Assembly: GCA_027596945.1 (NCBI GenBank)
Contig: JADGJH010000030.1
Coordinates: 1 to 39,986, forward strand
DNA: 39,986 nucleotides
Reading direction: 5' to 3'
DNA from: Physocladia obscura
Taxonomy: Eukaryota; Chytridiomycota; Chytridiomycetes; Chytridiales; Chytriomycetaceae
This document shows positions 29,431 to 39,986 of this stretch, piece by piece. How positions within the stretch are numbered: the first letter of the stretch is position 1; each line of letters opens with the position of its first letter. The notes beneath the pieces are model-generated. The model was given only the letters and a program-made list of their open reading frames with translations, did not search any database and had not been told where the DNA came from. The position numbers were made by a program, and so were the translations under genes.

Positions 29431-32400
29431 TCACAAAACTTTCTTCTGACTGCCCAAATCAACCACCAAGAACATGTTTATGAAGTGAAATGCAGCAACA
29501 TTTTCAAAGACCTTCAGTGCCTGGCAATTATCCTCAACAAAAACACGCGGCAGTCTTAATTCCAAAACTGCAATAAGTTCTGCAACGTTTAAACGAATGC
29601 GGAGGACTTTGCCAGAGCTGGTTAAGATTATAAGCGCTGGATGAGAGTTACTTGATTGACCAGAAAAAGCCCATTGAGAAATTCGATCCAAATGACCCAC
29701 AGGAACACAGTTCAGTTGTCCTTGTTCCATCAAAACATGTTTCGCTTGAATATTGAATCCGACGCCACCATTAACCCCCTTCCAAGTCAGCAAAAAAATT
29801 GACCAGATATATGTATCGCTCTGTTTTTGCTCAACTTCAATAACAAGGATATCTTCATTGTCTTTCACTGCCGGCGCAAATGCAATCTTAATACATTTAT
29901 ACTGTGGTTCCAAGTTGTAAACGGAAAAACTGTCTGTTACGAATTTTTCGTCATGAATTAACACCAATCCAATTGCGCCATTTGAAAACCCGATTGAAAC
30001 AACGAGATCTAAATCACTGACTTTAGCTGTAATGAACGTTATGGTGATGTTATTCTGAGCATTTGGAAATCTATTCAAGAATAACCGATTTTCCAACAAG
30101 TCGATTTTTACAGTGTCAAGTGACCCCATTGAAGAACTTAAATTCCACAAACTGCATGTGTTTTTGCCGGGACAGGATATCAACCAGTCGCTTTGCTCCA
30201 AGTTATCATCAAATGTGTGTTTAATAATAATGCCTGTCGTGCAGCCAATTGAACCAAGAATTTTTCTGGAAGAAGAAGCAACCTATTATTATGGTTAGTT
30301 TACTTTTTTGTGATATTTCAAGAAATTTATTACTTCTTTTTCGTTTGTATCTTCCGACAAAAACCATCCAATATAGTTTTCAGACTCATCATCACCTGAC
30401 TCTTCCGATTTTTCGACATTTTGTTCAACTAGTTCTTGCACTAACAACGGTTGTGGCTGTTGATAAAAAAAAAGTCCAAGATCAATGATTTTGCAGAATA
30501 GAATAACAGCTATTTACATTTTCAGGAACTTCAGCATAAGAAATGTATGTCAAACACTCTGTTAACTGTGCCATTGGATCAAATGCAATGCATGTCAAGT
30601 CGGGTGACATAAATGCTAATTCCCATCTATCCGAGATCGACGCTGTGTCAATGCGTTGAAGTCGGGGTGAGCTTTTGTCAGATAAATCCCACCAAGCCAA
30701 ACTATTTCTAATATTACTTGACACAAGCATAGTATTTCCATCTCTTGATAAAGCAATATCGCAATGATCGCGCCAATCATCTTTTGAACCGGCTGCCTTC
30801 AGCACAGAACAAATCGGACGGCTCCAATTTTTTAAATCCCAGATTTCGACGTCCCCATACGGATGAAAAATCAAAGAAAGATATCCATTTCCCGAGAGAC
30901 TAACTTGACCAACCCCGCTGGGCTCTTTATTATCTATCTCTGCGTTGTTTTGAATAATTTTTATGTCTCGCCATCCTTGTTCGTTTGAATCAAGCTTGTG
31001 AATCAAGCTTGCGATATTGTAAAATGCAATATGCCGGTTTTGTTGGGTGCTGCTGTTTTTGTTGATAACAAGTACTATTTGACTGCCTTTGACATCGACA
31101 TCTGAGAATTCCCACCCTTGCAAAATATCCGCAGTTAGGTTTGCATTCAAGTCAAAAATTTGAAATCGCGAAAAGACTGATTCATCAGTTCCAGTTGTAT
31201 AAAGAAGAAAACTACGATCTTGATATGAAAGAAAACACAAATTAAATAAGTTTGACTTAAAGATGCTTGAATGCAGAGTTGTTATTTGTTTCTGTGCATT
31301 AAAATTAACCAAGAATAAATCGCCGTCAGCAACAAATGCCACATGTTTGTGATTTTGTACAGCGTTGCTGAAACGCCAATTAGAAACCTCAGAAAAAAAA
31401 TTCATTTTTTGGCATATTCCAGTTTCGACTGTTTCGTAAGTACCAGTAATAGGATTCCATAAAAAAACAGCAGATTGGCATATAACAGCAACCAGAAGCT
31501 GGGATCCTGATGGATTCACGGTGAACATTTCAACGTCTGCAAAATATTGCGATTCAACTTTCTGAAAATCCTTGAACCTGCCATTAACATTCTCAGAAGA
31601 CCACGTTCTGAACTCAAGACAACGATTTTTGCCTTTCCTGACGCGAACAAGTGTAAACAACCAAATCTTGTTACCAAACGCCTCGCTTTTTACATGAATA
31701 ATTTCATGATGCTCTTTAATTGATTCCACACACTGCCGAAACTCCATGTCAAAGAAAACAACAGCTTTTTCACAAACAATCACGTAAAAAGGAATAGTAT
31801 CTTGCCATATAACTTGAATTGATTTTGGAACGACTGAACTTTCCAGCAGTTGTATTAACTTGAACTGTTCATTGATCCAAACATGAAGATTTGAAGATTT
31901 CTCGAAAATAGCTAAGATAACGTGAACCGTCTCCAGCTCAAGCTTGATTTCCACAATTTCGAAACCCTGCAAAGTATAAGAATCGGCGGTATTATTGATA
32001 AAACTTAGGCAAGAACAATACTCTGTGTCCCAAATTTCAAATAGTGGTGATGAATTGCGGATATTGCCATAACCATTTGCTACAACAACTTTAGCTGATT
32101 TTCTGAAATATTTTAGCAACGGTTGATAAATTTTTGTTGTAAACGCCATTGACTCGGAATTCCAGAACGGCATAGCACCAGAGAGAATTCTTGGACGATA
32201 CGACGGTAACAAAATTTCAATGCTTCGAAATAAAGGAGCCGCGAAGTTGTAATTAAGACACATAATGGCAACTGAAGTGTATATTTCGGTTGGAAAATCC
32301 AAGAGTATATCCGAAAAGCGGTCCACAATATTACAAAGCCCATCACAAATGTCAAATATTTTTCCAGATGAAAGGCCTGAAAGATACGAAAGACTCGTTT

Positions 32401-35400
32401 TTGCATGATTGATGTAACGTTGTCTGAATAAAATGGCCAACCAATGAATAGCTTTTGGCGATTCAAAAACAGTCAATATTTTGTCCAAAACAACTTCATT
32501 ATTACCCCCCTCCTGAGCGTGTTCAAACCAAAATCGAGCCGCATATTGGACAAGATATTCCTTTGAAATTTCAAAATTGTTTTTTTGGCGCATTTTAGAA
32601 TTCACCGGAATTCCAAATTTACCGTGCAGTAAGTCATTTCTTGAAACACTTTCCAAAAGTTCAAGAGATAATAAAGCAAGATTTTTATGCCCCTCTTCAA
32701 GGCCAACAAACTGTGTAAGTTGCTTTTTTGCAACAATGTCTCTCAACGACTTATGTCCTGCGACGACAAGTCCATCACAATTTTGACGCAACATCAACCG
32801 GCTGATTGCATACATAAATATTCGTGAAAAAATTTTAGCACCATCTTTCCAAAGATTGTCTGTGTCTATTGCACTATTTGCTTCTTTCACCAACTTTTTG
32901 TGATGATCGCGAATCCAGACATCTATCCAGAAAAACTCCAACTCATGCACCGACAAAGGCTCTTTGAGTGCTAGCAAGAGCGATAAAAGAATTTTAAGTC
33001 CTTCCTGATATTGTGAGGGCATGGTCAAAGAATGAGAAAAATTCGTCAAATATTGCTGTGACAGATCCTTTTGCAAAACGGTGTGCGCCACATAAATGAT
33101 ATGACTTTCTTCTCTCATATCTCGAATAATACTGACAGCCAATTTCGCCCATAAAAAACAGCCCTGCGCTTTTGATAGTAAAACCGTTACTCCACGGTCC
33201 GTTATATCAGGGAGTGTAGATTCAAAGTATACTCTCAAATCCTCTTCATTTTCTTGACGCTTTGCCAAGTTTGATTTAAATTCTGGTCCTTTTTTCTCCT
33301 TTTCTCTCCTATTTTCTGGATTTTTTTGAATTTCAAGTATTCTTTTGGGAATAGTTCTAGTCGTCACAAGCACTTTCAAATTCATACCAGCAGATTCGTG
33401 AAACATCAGTAGTATCCGAGAAATCAAATCTTGATCATTTTGCGGGCATTCATCAAAAGCATCAATAACCAACATTTCGAAGCCGCAAATCTCTTGGCTT
33501 GCAAACTCTGTGAATAAGACTGAAAGATTTTCTGTTTGATTCGAGTTTGCGTCAACCTCAAGAATAGATTTCTTGAGCTTTTGGGCAATATCCGGCTTTA
33601 ATTTTGCAAGACGGTTATAAAACTTTGAAGAAAGAAAAAAAAAAGGTATCAAAATTTTGAATATGAAGGTAATATTATTATTACTTGGAAAAGAATTGTT
33701 TTAATGAATCTTTCTGCGGTTCTGGCATAAATATCGTCCACCTTGAAGAAGTAATACAAGCATGTCCATTCTACTGTAGCGATTGCTGAAATGACAGACT
33801 TTCCAAACCCAGGGCCAGCTTCCAAAATTAAAGTTTTAGAAGTTGACTTAGAAATTTCATCTATCAGCCATTCACGAGTTCCTACTACTCGCTCGTTGAG
33901 AAGGCTTTGAATTTCCAAAAAGCTTGTTGGTTGAAGCAATAAATCTACCTCATTGATAGAATTATCGTTTGGCAAAAATGAATCATGAATGCTGGCAACA
34001 AGGGTTTTGAGCTCGGCTGTCGTGAACCATCTTCCAAAATCTTCAGCACGAATAAATCCATCTTGTGTTGTTCCTAGTTTTTGCAAAAGACCAAATCTGA
34101 TCAGTTCACTCTGTTCTTCTTTTTCTTGTATATGATAGGATCTGCAAAGTTCAACGAACAGACGTTCTGCGTCAGCGGCATTACGAAACCGGCTTGCTTT
34201 CCAAAACTCTAAAGATTCTGCAGAATGGAAGAGCGGCTTGATTGTGTTTAAATTGAAGGCAATGTGGATGGGATCAAGAGCTAAAATAGATTTAAAAGTG
34301 TAGTCGAGATTATCACGCGGATCTGTCATATCGATTCCATCAGGTTTCAACTGTAAAAAAAAAAGTAAATAAATTATTCCCGAATGGAAAAACACTAACA
34401 AATTTTGATAAAATCCCTTTCTTATTAAATGAACAAACTAGCTCAACAATTGTGACAAGAGTTTTTACGCCATCAGTGAGAACCGCACAGTAACTCGAAA
34501 GACAAGTTTCGTCGTCAATAATCCACACAGACTCTGCAGAAAAATAAGCTTTAACTCGGATATCTATAGTTTGCTGCAGAAGCTGCCCATGCTGAAAATT
34601 CGAAATTTAAGTTTAAAAAAAGAGTTAGCAGAGTTGGCACTCAATACTTGCCTTTTTCAAATACACTATATTCTTCTCATTTTGTTCTAATTTTTTGGCG
34701 AAATCGACAATAGCAGTGATGATATTGCAGGCGCTTGACACAAATGGAACCATGGATCCAACATTGGCAATGCAGTTAAGCCCGTTTATCAATGCGCCAA
34801 AATTGAAGTTGAAAGATTTCAACGTGTCTGCAACATTTCCTGAATAAGAAGTAACTTTGTTGAAAAGGTCTAGCCCGACACTGATTTTTTCGGCAATTCC
34901 GCTTGCTTCCTCCAGAAAATCTGCACCTGTTGATTGATCCAGAAAAGATTTGAAGCGGTGAGCAGACGTCAGAGAAGCTAGCTGGTTAGTGCATTCCACA
35001 AAAACTGATTTATCTAAAACAGGCTGTGCAACAATACTTTGGGAAAGAACTCTGCTGAATCCCAATTGCTGGCCAGATAGGTTCAGGTTAAATGAGAGAC
35101 AAACACAGTCAGCATTTTGATCAGATTCAGCTGAAATAACACTAATTGCTTTATGGTAATCGAATATTGTGGTCCATTTACTTGGTTGCGCCGTCTCAGC
35201 GTGGTCGCAGAAAAAAATGGAACGGCCATAGCGCTAAATTAGATAAAAACAAACAAAAAAACAAGCATTTATCAATCGTGACAGTATCAAAACACTTGAA
35301 ATACCTCTAACATAAAGTTCTCCACATCTGCCAATCTATCAGAATTCAACAGACAAAGGTAAATTTCTTCGTTTTCCGCAGAAGACACAATCGTGATTTT

Positions 35401-35816
35401 CCAGACAGAGTCTGGATCAACCAAGCGAACATGAATAACTCCATTAGAATCAAAAAATGGGGTATATTTCGCAAAGCTGGATGATTCTTGAAAGAAAGAT
35501 AGCGTCTGCCTATCCCGAAGTCTCGAACGAGTCTGGAACACGAAAACACCCTTTTCTAAGCAAGCAATGTCATCTTCGTCCAATTTTTCATCACAAGAGT
35601 TATAATTGAAGCTTGTTAATTTTTTACGGATGTGTTTAAATGGAATTCCAGTCCATGTACAGTCAAAGGTTGTGCTACAAAGAAAAGAAAAAAGAATTTG
35701 CAAAGGTTGCCTCGAAAAGTGGGCTGCTCTTACAAATCCGTAAAAAGAACCACTGGCTTCAGCGCTGCGCCATTTAAAGATATAATGATTCGAACGAATG
35801 TTGAATGATGCTCCAT
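29431..35816 (-). CDS. NLR-like STAND protein: NACHT-type NTPase with C-terminal beta-propeller
   Basis: Eight exons on -: 35816-35734, 35674-35305, 35233-34652, 34591-34400, 34350-33685, 33622-30518, 30456-30334 and 30282-29431, sum 5973 nt, 1990 aa. The N-terminal 200 residues are unrecognised. A helical region follows (about 230-400; SGIAEKISVGLDLFNKVTS, IITAIVDFAKKLEQNEKNI). The NTPase has Walker A GPGFGKS (588-594) and Walker B LVIDAFDECPQ (about 682-692), then LKVLVTTRT as sensor 1. The C-terminal half has WD-like blades (GDVEIWDLKNWSRP, NSLAWWDLSDKSS). This is the fungal NLR plan: N effector, NACHT, repeat sensor. Such proteins act in heterokaryon incompatibility or defence in ascomycetes; here the function is inferred. 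Intron 3 is GC-AG (aag/gcaagt). Confidence 0.85.
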
Positions 35817-35900
35817 AACGAAATTACGTCTTCCAAATTACTCCCAAATTTACAAAATTTCTTGAAAAAAAAAAATTTTTTTTTTTAATCATTAACATCA

Positions 35901-37288
35901 TCATTTACCACACACAAGTTTATGAAGGGGCCAGTTTTTCTTTTGACACTCAGCATTACAATACGCAACTGCATTGCATTTTGAACACCTTTTTAATATA
36001 TTCTTTGCACCATCGGATTCACCGCACTGGGCACATTCAAGCAATGCTATCATAGTTTTTGCCTTCTTCAACGCAGCACTCAAAATTAGCTGTTCGCCAA
36101 GTGCAACGTGAGCAGCACAGTAGGCTTCAGATCCAACTTGCCAATGATTTTGCATTAATGCCACTTCTAATGACGTCGCTTTACGCTCAAACCCTTCTAG
36201 CATACTCTCAAATGCTTCAACAAGTGTTACTAAACACTCCTTTTCGTTTCGTATTGAAATGCGGTCAAGTGCTGCGCGAGCTTTTGATAATTCAGCAACA
36301 TTAATTTCAGACCAAGTGAGTCTTTGGATACGTAAATACTGGAGAACAGTATTGGGAAGTGGATTGGTGAGGGTGAGAAAAAAAGAAGAAGCCGCATCGA
36401 TCCTGCATTCCTGAAAAATTTCCGATTTTTTGTCAAAGTACGGAGCATCTGGAGACGTGCTGAGATAAAGCTCAAATGAATCGAACGGATTGTTTGGTAT
36501 GACAAACCCGTAAAGTCTTGCAAGTTTCGTGTTTCCAACTTTGCCATAGTTGATAAATACTTCGTCTCCTTTCTTATAATGGGTACCGGCAAAAATCTTT
36601 ACAGATTTGCTTGTTTTATCGTAAGCATGACACTGATCGACACTAAACGAATGGTTAACCATGTCTAGAAAGGGAACAATACCCCTCAAAGACTCCGTAT
36701 CAGATAGACTGAAATCCATTGCTCTGCTCCAGATGGTGAAAAGAGCCCAAGTATATTCGTTGAGAGTAAATTTTGCTAGTGGAAAGACATCAGGATAACG
36801 GATGAATATTCGTTGTAAAAGAGAACGAAAATCGTCTTCGATTTGGCTGATGCTTGCAACTGTGAGATTGTAGAGCGATGATCCCTTGCATATTTTCAAA
36901 TCTTCTTCAGTCCAGAACGCTGATGCCGTGTAATCTTTCGGAATGCCAGTTTTGACATGAACTATGTAACAGCCGAGTATTTCAGCCCTTTTAAAAAAAA
37001 ACCAATACTCTCACCCTTTCTCGGCGAATCCGACGAAAGCTTGCATTTTGGCGACAATTTGACGAAGAGGAGAAACAGCGCGAGAGTGTCGTCAACAGAA
37101 AGTGTGTCCTTGTTCTGACCGATAATATCTCCGAGGACCGGTTCATTGAGCGCTGCCTCCACCGACCAAACCGAATCCCACGAAGCAGACAAGATTTCTG
37201 AGTTCTTTTGTATATCTATTTTTGCTTGAAGCCCGCGCCCCGTCAATGGGAATGTGTGGATCGCCACCTTTGTCTGGTGTGCCGCCAT
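35901..37288 (-). CDS. SET-domain lysine methyltransferase (SETD6/RLSMT-like) with C-terminal MYND finger
   Basis: Two exons on -: 37288-37015 and 36961-35901, 444 aa. The SET domain starts with VAIHTFPLTGRGLQAKIDI (family GRG), continues FWTEEDLKICKGSSLYN, and has the AdoMet-site motifs PFLDMVNHSF (NHS) and GDEVFINYGKVGN, which resemble the SETD3/SETD6/Rubisco methyltransferase group. A helical substrate-binding-like region follows (ARAALDRISIRNEKECLVTL). The C terminus is a complete MYND zinc finger: CAQC, CSKC, AYCNAEC and HKLVC (about 402-443). In SMYD enzymes the MYND finger splits the SET domain, so this C-terminal position is different. The protein target is unknown. The intron is 53 nt (gtgaga...catag). 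Confidence 0.88.
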
Positions 37289-37623
37289 GAAGGAAAAAAT
37301 GTGGTGAAAAAATGAGAAAAGACCGCAAAAATTAAAATTAAAAAAATTGAAAAAATAAATATATCTGTCAAAGTCCAGAATTCTGTCCGAATAACGAACT
37401 TGCGTGAAATTCTTGCGAATATCGCCGAGAAATTTTTGTGCTGAACGGCAATCCAATCCACACAGAACTATCTCCCAAATTTTGCCAAAGTTTCCGCGCG
37501 AATCGTTTGGCAGAAAAATGAAGTTGAAATCGATGAGCGCATGCTAATTTGCCTTTTAAAACTTGATCAAATAGTTTAGAAGTTTTTGGCAATTTCCAAT
37601 TTTTTTTTTTAATTTTTTTTTTT
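37289..37623. other. Spacer between the SET-MYND and ALDH genes
   Basis: About 335 bp holding the 5' region of the SET-MYND gene and the 3' end of the ALDH gene (long A/T run at 37599-37624). No coding feature is supported here; a minus frame through it is an upstream extension rich in Phe and is not conserved. Confidence 0.4.
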
Positions 37624-39470
37624 TCACAAAGCAATCATGACAGCACGCTCGTTACAAAAAAAATCAAACGAATACGGAGCACCTTCTCTCCCAATCCCAC
37701 TTGCCTTGTTGCCTCCAAACGGCAAATTCAAGTCCCGCACCATCCACTGGTTCACCCACACAGTGCCCACATCCAACGATCCGCTGACACGCATCGCGCG
37801 GCTCAAATTTTGAGTCCACAAACTTGCGCTCAGCCCATACTGCGTGTCGTTGGCCCACTCGATGGCCTCAGATTCATTGTCAAACGGGATCACGACTACA
37901 ACGGGCCCAAATATTTCTTCTTGGGCGCACCGTGACGTTGGGGGGAGGTTTGTCAGGATTGTTGGACGCATATAGTAGCCATTTTGGCCCTGTTGTATAG
38001 GTAAATATAAATTTATGCATGGCTTTGCTTTGTTTTTCTGTGGCTTCGCTCATCTTTTCTTTCGTTTCACGCATATTCTTTTGCTCGCTTCACTCGCTAT
38101 AATTTGCTCGCATTTTTTTTTGCAGCTTGTTACATTTACTGCACTCATAGTTGGTTATTACATTGGCGACATTGGTAACAAGAGTTCCACCAGCTTCAAC
38201 AGTGCCACCTTCTTGCTGTGCCAGTGCAACATAACCCATAACTTTCTCAAGATGGGCCTTTGAAACCAACGCGCCGATTTGGGTGGTAGGTTCAAGCGGA
38301 TGCCCGACAACAAGCGCGTCCGTCCTTTCCTTGAACACTTGCAGGAATTTCGCGTATATCGAACGTTCGACAAAAATACGGGATCTGCAGGTTAAACAAA
38401 TGTTATTTGAGTTTGTGCCGAGGTTTTTTGATTTTGTCACAGTGTACCCGCAGAGACAAATCTCGCCTTGGTTTCTGAAGGAGCTGTTCAGCGTTGTTTC
38501 GATGCACTTGTCGAAATCGGCGTCGGCAAAGATAATGTTTGCATTCTTGCCGCCCAGCTCAAGCGACATTTTTTTGAAGGAGGAGGCGCACGAGCGGTAA
38601 ATGGATTCGCCGGTGACGGTGCCTGATTGGGGGTCATGAGGGTGAGGGTTGCATGATTGTTGGTTGTTTTATTTGTCACCTCCGGTGAAGGACACCAGCT
38701 TCACATTCTTGTGGGATACAAGAGGGGCGCCGGCACGCGGACCCGTGCCAAAGACGATATTGACGACACCTTTGGGCAGGCCGGCCTGGGACAGAATGCC
38801 GGCGAACATGTAGGCGGTCAGGCTGGTGAACTCGGAGGGCTTGAGGACGCAGGTGCAGCCGGACGCGATTGCGGGGGCCAGCTTCCAGGTGGCCAGGTAC
38901 AGCGGCAGGTTCCACGGCGAGACGAGCGCGGCGACGCCGACGGGCACGCGCTGCACGACGTTGAGCCCGCCGCCAACGTCGCAGTCGGAGGCGGCGTGCG
39001 CGGCGTGCAGCACGGCGGAGGCAAAGAAGCGCAGGTTGTGCACGGCGCGCGGAATGTCGACGGCGCGCGCGAGGCCGGCCGGCTTGCCCTGGTCGCGCGC
39101 CTCGGCCGCCGCGAACTCGTCCAGCCGCGCCTCCAGCAGCGACGCCGCGCGCTGCAGCACCGCGGCCCGCTCGGTGCGCGCAGTCGCCGCCCACCCCGCG
39201 AACGCCCGCGACGCCGCCGCGACCGCAAGCGCCACGTCGTCCGCGTCCGAGTCCGGCACCAGCGCGTGCACCCGGCCGTCCGCTGGGTTCTCCGACTCCA
39301 AGTACCGGCCGCCCACCGGCGCCGCGTATTCGCCGTCTGCCCCCCCCCCACCAACACACAAACTCTTGCCGTCAGTTCTTTCTCGTCGGCCAGCAACAGC
39401 ACGTCTACTCACCGATGTAGTTGGCCAGCGTCACCACTTCCACAGTCTCGTTTGACTCGGCCGTTGCCAT
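37624..39470 (-). CDS. Aldehyde dehydrogenase, ALDH8A1-like (2-aminomuconic semialdehyde dehydrogenase)
   Basis: Five exons on -: 39470-39413, 39336-38680, 38622-38448, 38384-38162 and 37989-37624, 492 aa. It should oxidise an aldehyde with NAD+; the closest family by motif is ALDH8A1, the kynurenine-pathway 2-aminomuconate semialdehyde dehydrogenase. Evidence: PVGVAALVSPWNLPLYL, NIVFGTGPRAG, general base Glu260 in LELGGKN, catalytic Cys294 in NQGEICLCGSRIF (the GEICLC form is typical of this group), AHLEKVMGYV, EEIFGPVVVVIPF and the C-terminal LPFGGNKASGIGREG. No targeting signal is evident, so cytosolic. Exon 2 is extremely G+C-rich compared with exons 3-5. Intron 4 is 172 nt. Substrate choice is inference. 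Confidence 0.92.
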
Positions 39471-39562
39471 TTTTTCTCCACTCGATGAAATTCAATGGAA
39501 GACTTCCAAAACTGGGACTGGACAAAAACAAATTTTTACCCCAAAAAGACAAAACACAAAAA

Positions 39563-39986
39563 TGATCAAACAGCCAACTCAGAGCACCAAAAAAGCACCC
39601 AAAACACCAGCAGCAGCAACAGCAATCAAACCACGTGGGAATAATTGGTGGCTGCATGAAATCGAAAATTTATTGGATATTATCGAAGATGTCCTTCTGT
39701 CTGGGTCAAATGAATGGGATGTTGCCATCACAAGGTATATGGCACTGGGCTGCAATCGAGACGCAGAAGCTGTTAAAAGCTAGTACAAGAAGCTATGAAA
39801 CGTCAAGAAGAAAACTGGAGATCCTACCTACCCCCCCACAAGTTGTTTGCACAAAACAAATTGCTTGTCAAATTGATGAAAAAAACGACACTATTGTGCT
39901 GGACAACGACAATAATAATGGTCCAGATGCAATTAATGACAACAGTGGTATTCAGCAGGACCCAGTGTTGGACAATTTGCTGAACT
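39563..39986 (+). pseudogene. Broken SANT/Myb-like (DUF6818-type) gene, 5' part
   Basis: Reading from the ATG at 39563 gives a Lys/Thr/Ala-rich start, then RGNNWWLHEIENLLDIIEDV, LLSGSNEWDVAITRYM and RDAEAVKS. This resembles the SANT-like domain found in expanded families of oomycetes and fungi (W...E...LLD..E..LP.GSNEWD). At the expected next Lys a TAG interrupts the frame (39781-39783). Family-like sequence continues in the same frame (YKKL, then a TGA, NVKKKTGDP), with frame changes, up to IDEKNDTIVLDNDNNNGPDA and QQDPVLDNLLN at the window edge. Two stops and shifts mean it is probably dead, unless a short intron removes them. It lies 92 bp from the divergent ALDH start. Confidence 0.62.

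Noticed and set aside
38657..39565. 302-codon open frame on + opposite the ALDH gene
   Set aside because: Arg/Gly/Ala-rich shadow of a G+C-rich exon; the minus strand encodes a well-conserved aldehyde dehydrogenase.

Overview
The window is nuclear DNA from a fungus, most likely an early-diverging, chytrid-like lineage. The evidence is intron-dense genes with short GT-AG introns (mostly about 50-75 nt), T-rich spacers, fungal orthologues of core genes (Sgf73/ataxin-7, Vps1, TAF9, Not1, symplekin/Pta1), a Zn2Cys6-like zinc cluster protein and a STAND/NACHT protein. The fungal assignment is firm; the chytrid assignment is inference from gene style. No tRNA, rRNA or CRISPR array was seen. Exon borders were set by hand from splice signals, reading phase and family conservation.

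Layout. 1-519: 3' end of a symplekin/Pta1 gene (+). 520-2134: gene-poor. 2135-2340: a hairpin-forming inverted repeat. 2345-2872: a broken copy (+) of the zinc-finger gene at 13183-14987. 3013-4235: SGF73 (+). 4374-5180: NAA10 (-), head-to-head with NOT1 (+, 5227-12043, 13 exons) across 46 bp. 12563-12990: a decayed Ty3/gypsy integrase fragment. 13183-14987: zinc-finger gene (-). 16128-17087: multi-membrane-pass protein (-). 17088-19811: a gene desert with decayed coding stretches. 19812-24585: a compact + strand run of NACA, VPS1 and TAF9. 24639-25352: unusual SDR (-). 25958-27056: RPS8 (+), whose first coding exon is only the ATG. 27478-29175: disordered protein (+). 29431-35816: NACHT/WD-type STAND protein (-, about 1990 aa). 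35901-37288: SET-MYND protein (-). 37624-39470: ALDH8A1-like aldehyde dehydrogenase (-). 39563-39986: a broken SANT-like gene (+) running off the end.

Functional themes. Most recognisable genes are housekeeping: mRNA 3' processing (symplekin), deadenylation (Not1), transcription (Sgf73 and TAF9, both SAGA subunits), protein biogenesis (NAC alpha, RPS8, Naa10) and membrane fission (Vps1). Their co-location looks incidental. The accessory material is the zinc-finger gene with its dead paralogue, the multi-pass membrane protein, the NACHT protein, the SET-MYND protein, and the transposon and SANT relics. It lies mainly at 0.5-3 kb, 12-20 kb and 29-40 kb. The most interesting items are the three-module zinc-finger protein and its deletion-bearing pseudogene, the large NLR-like protein, the orphan membrane protein, and an SDR that lacks the usual catalytic Ser and Tyr.
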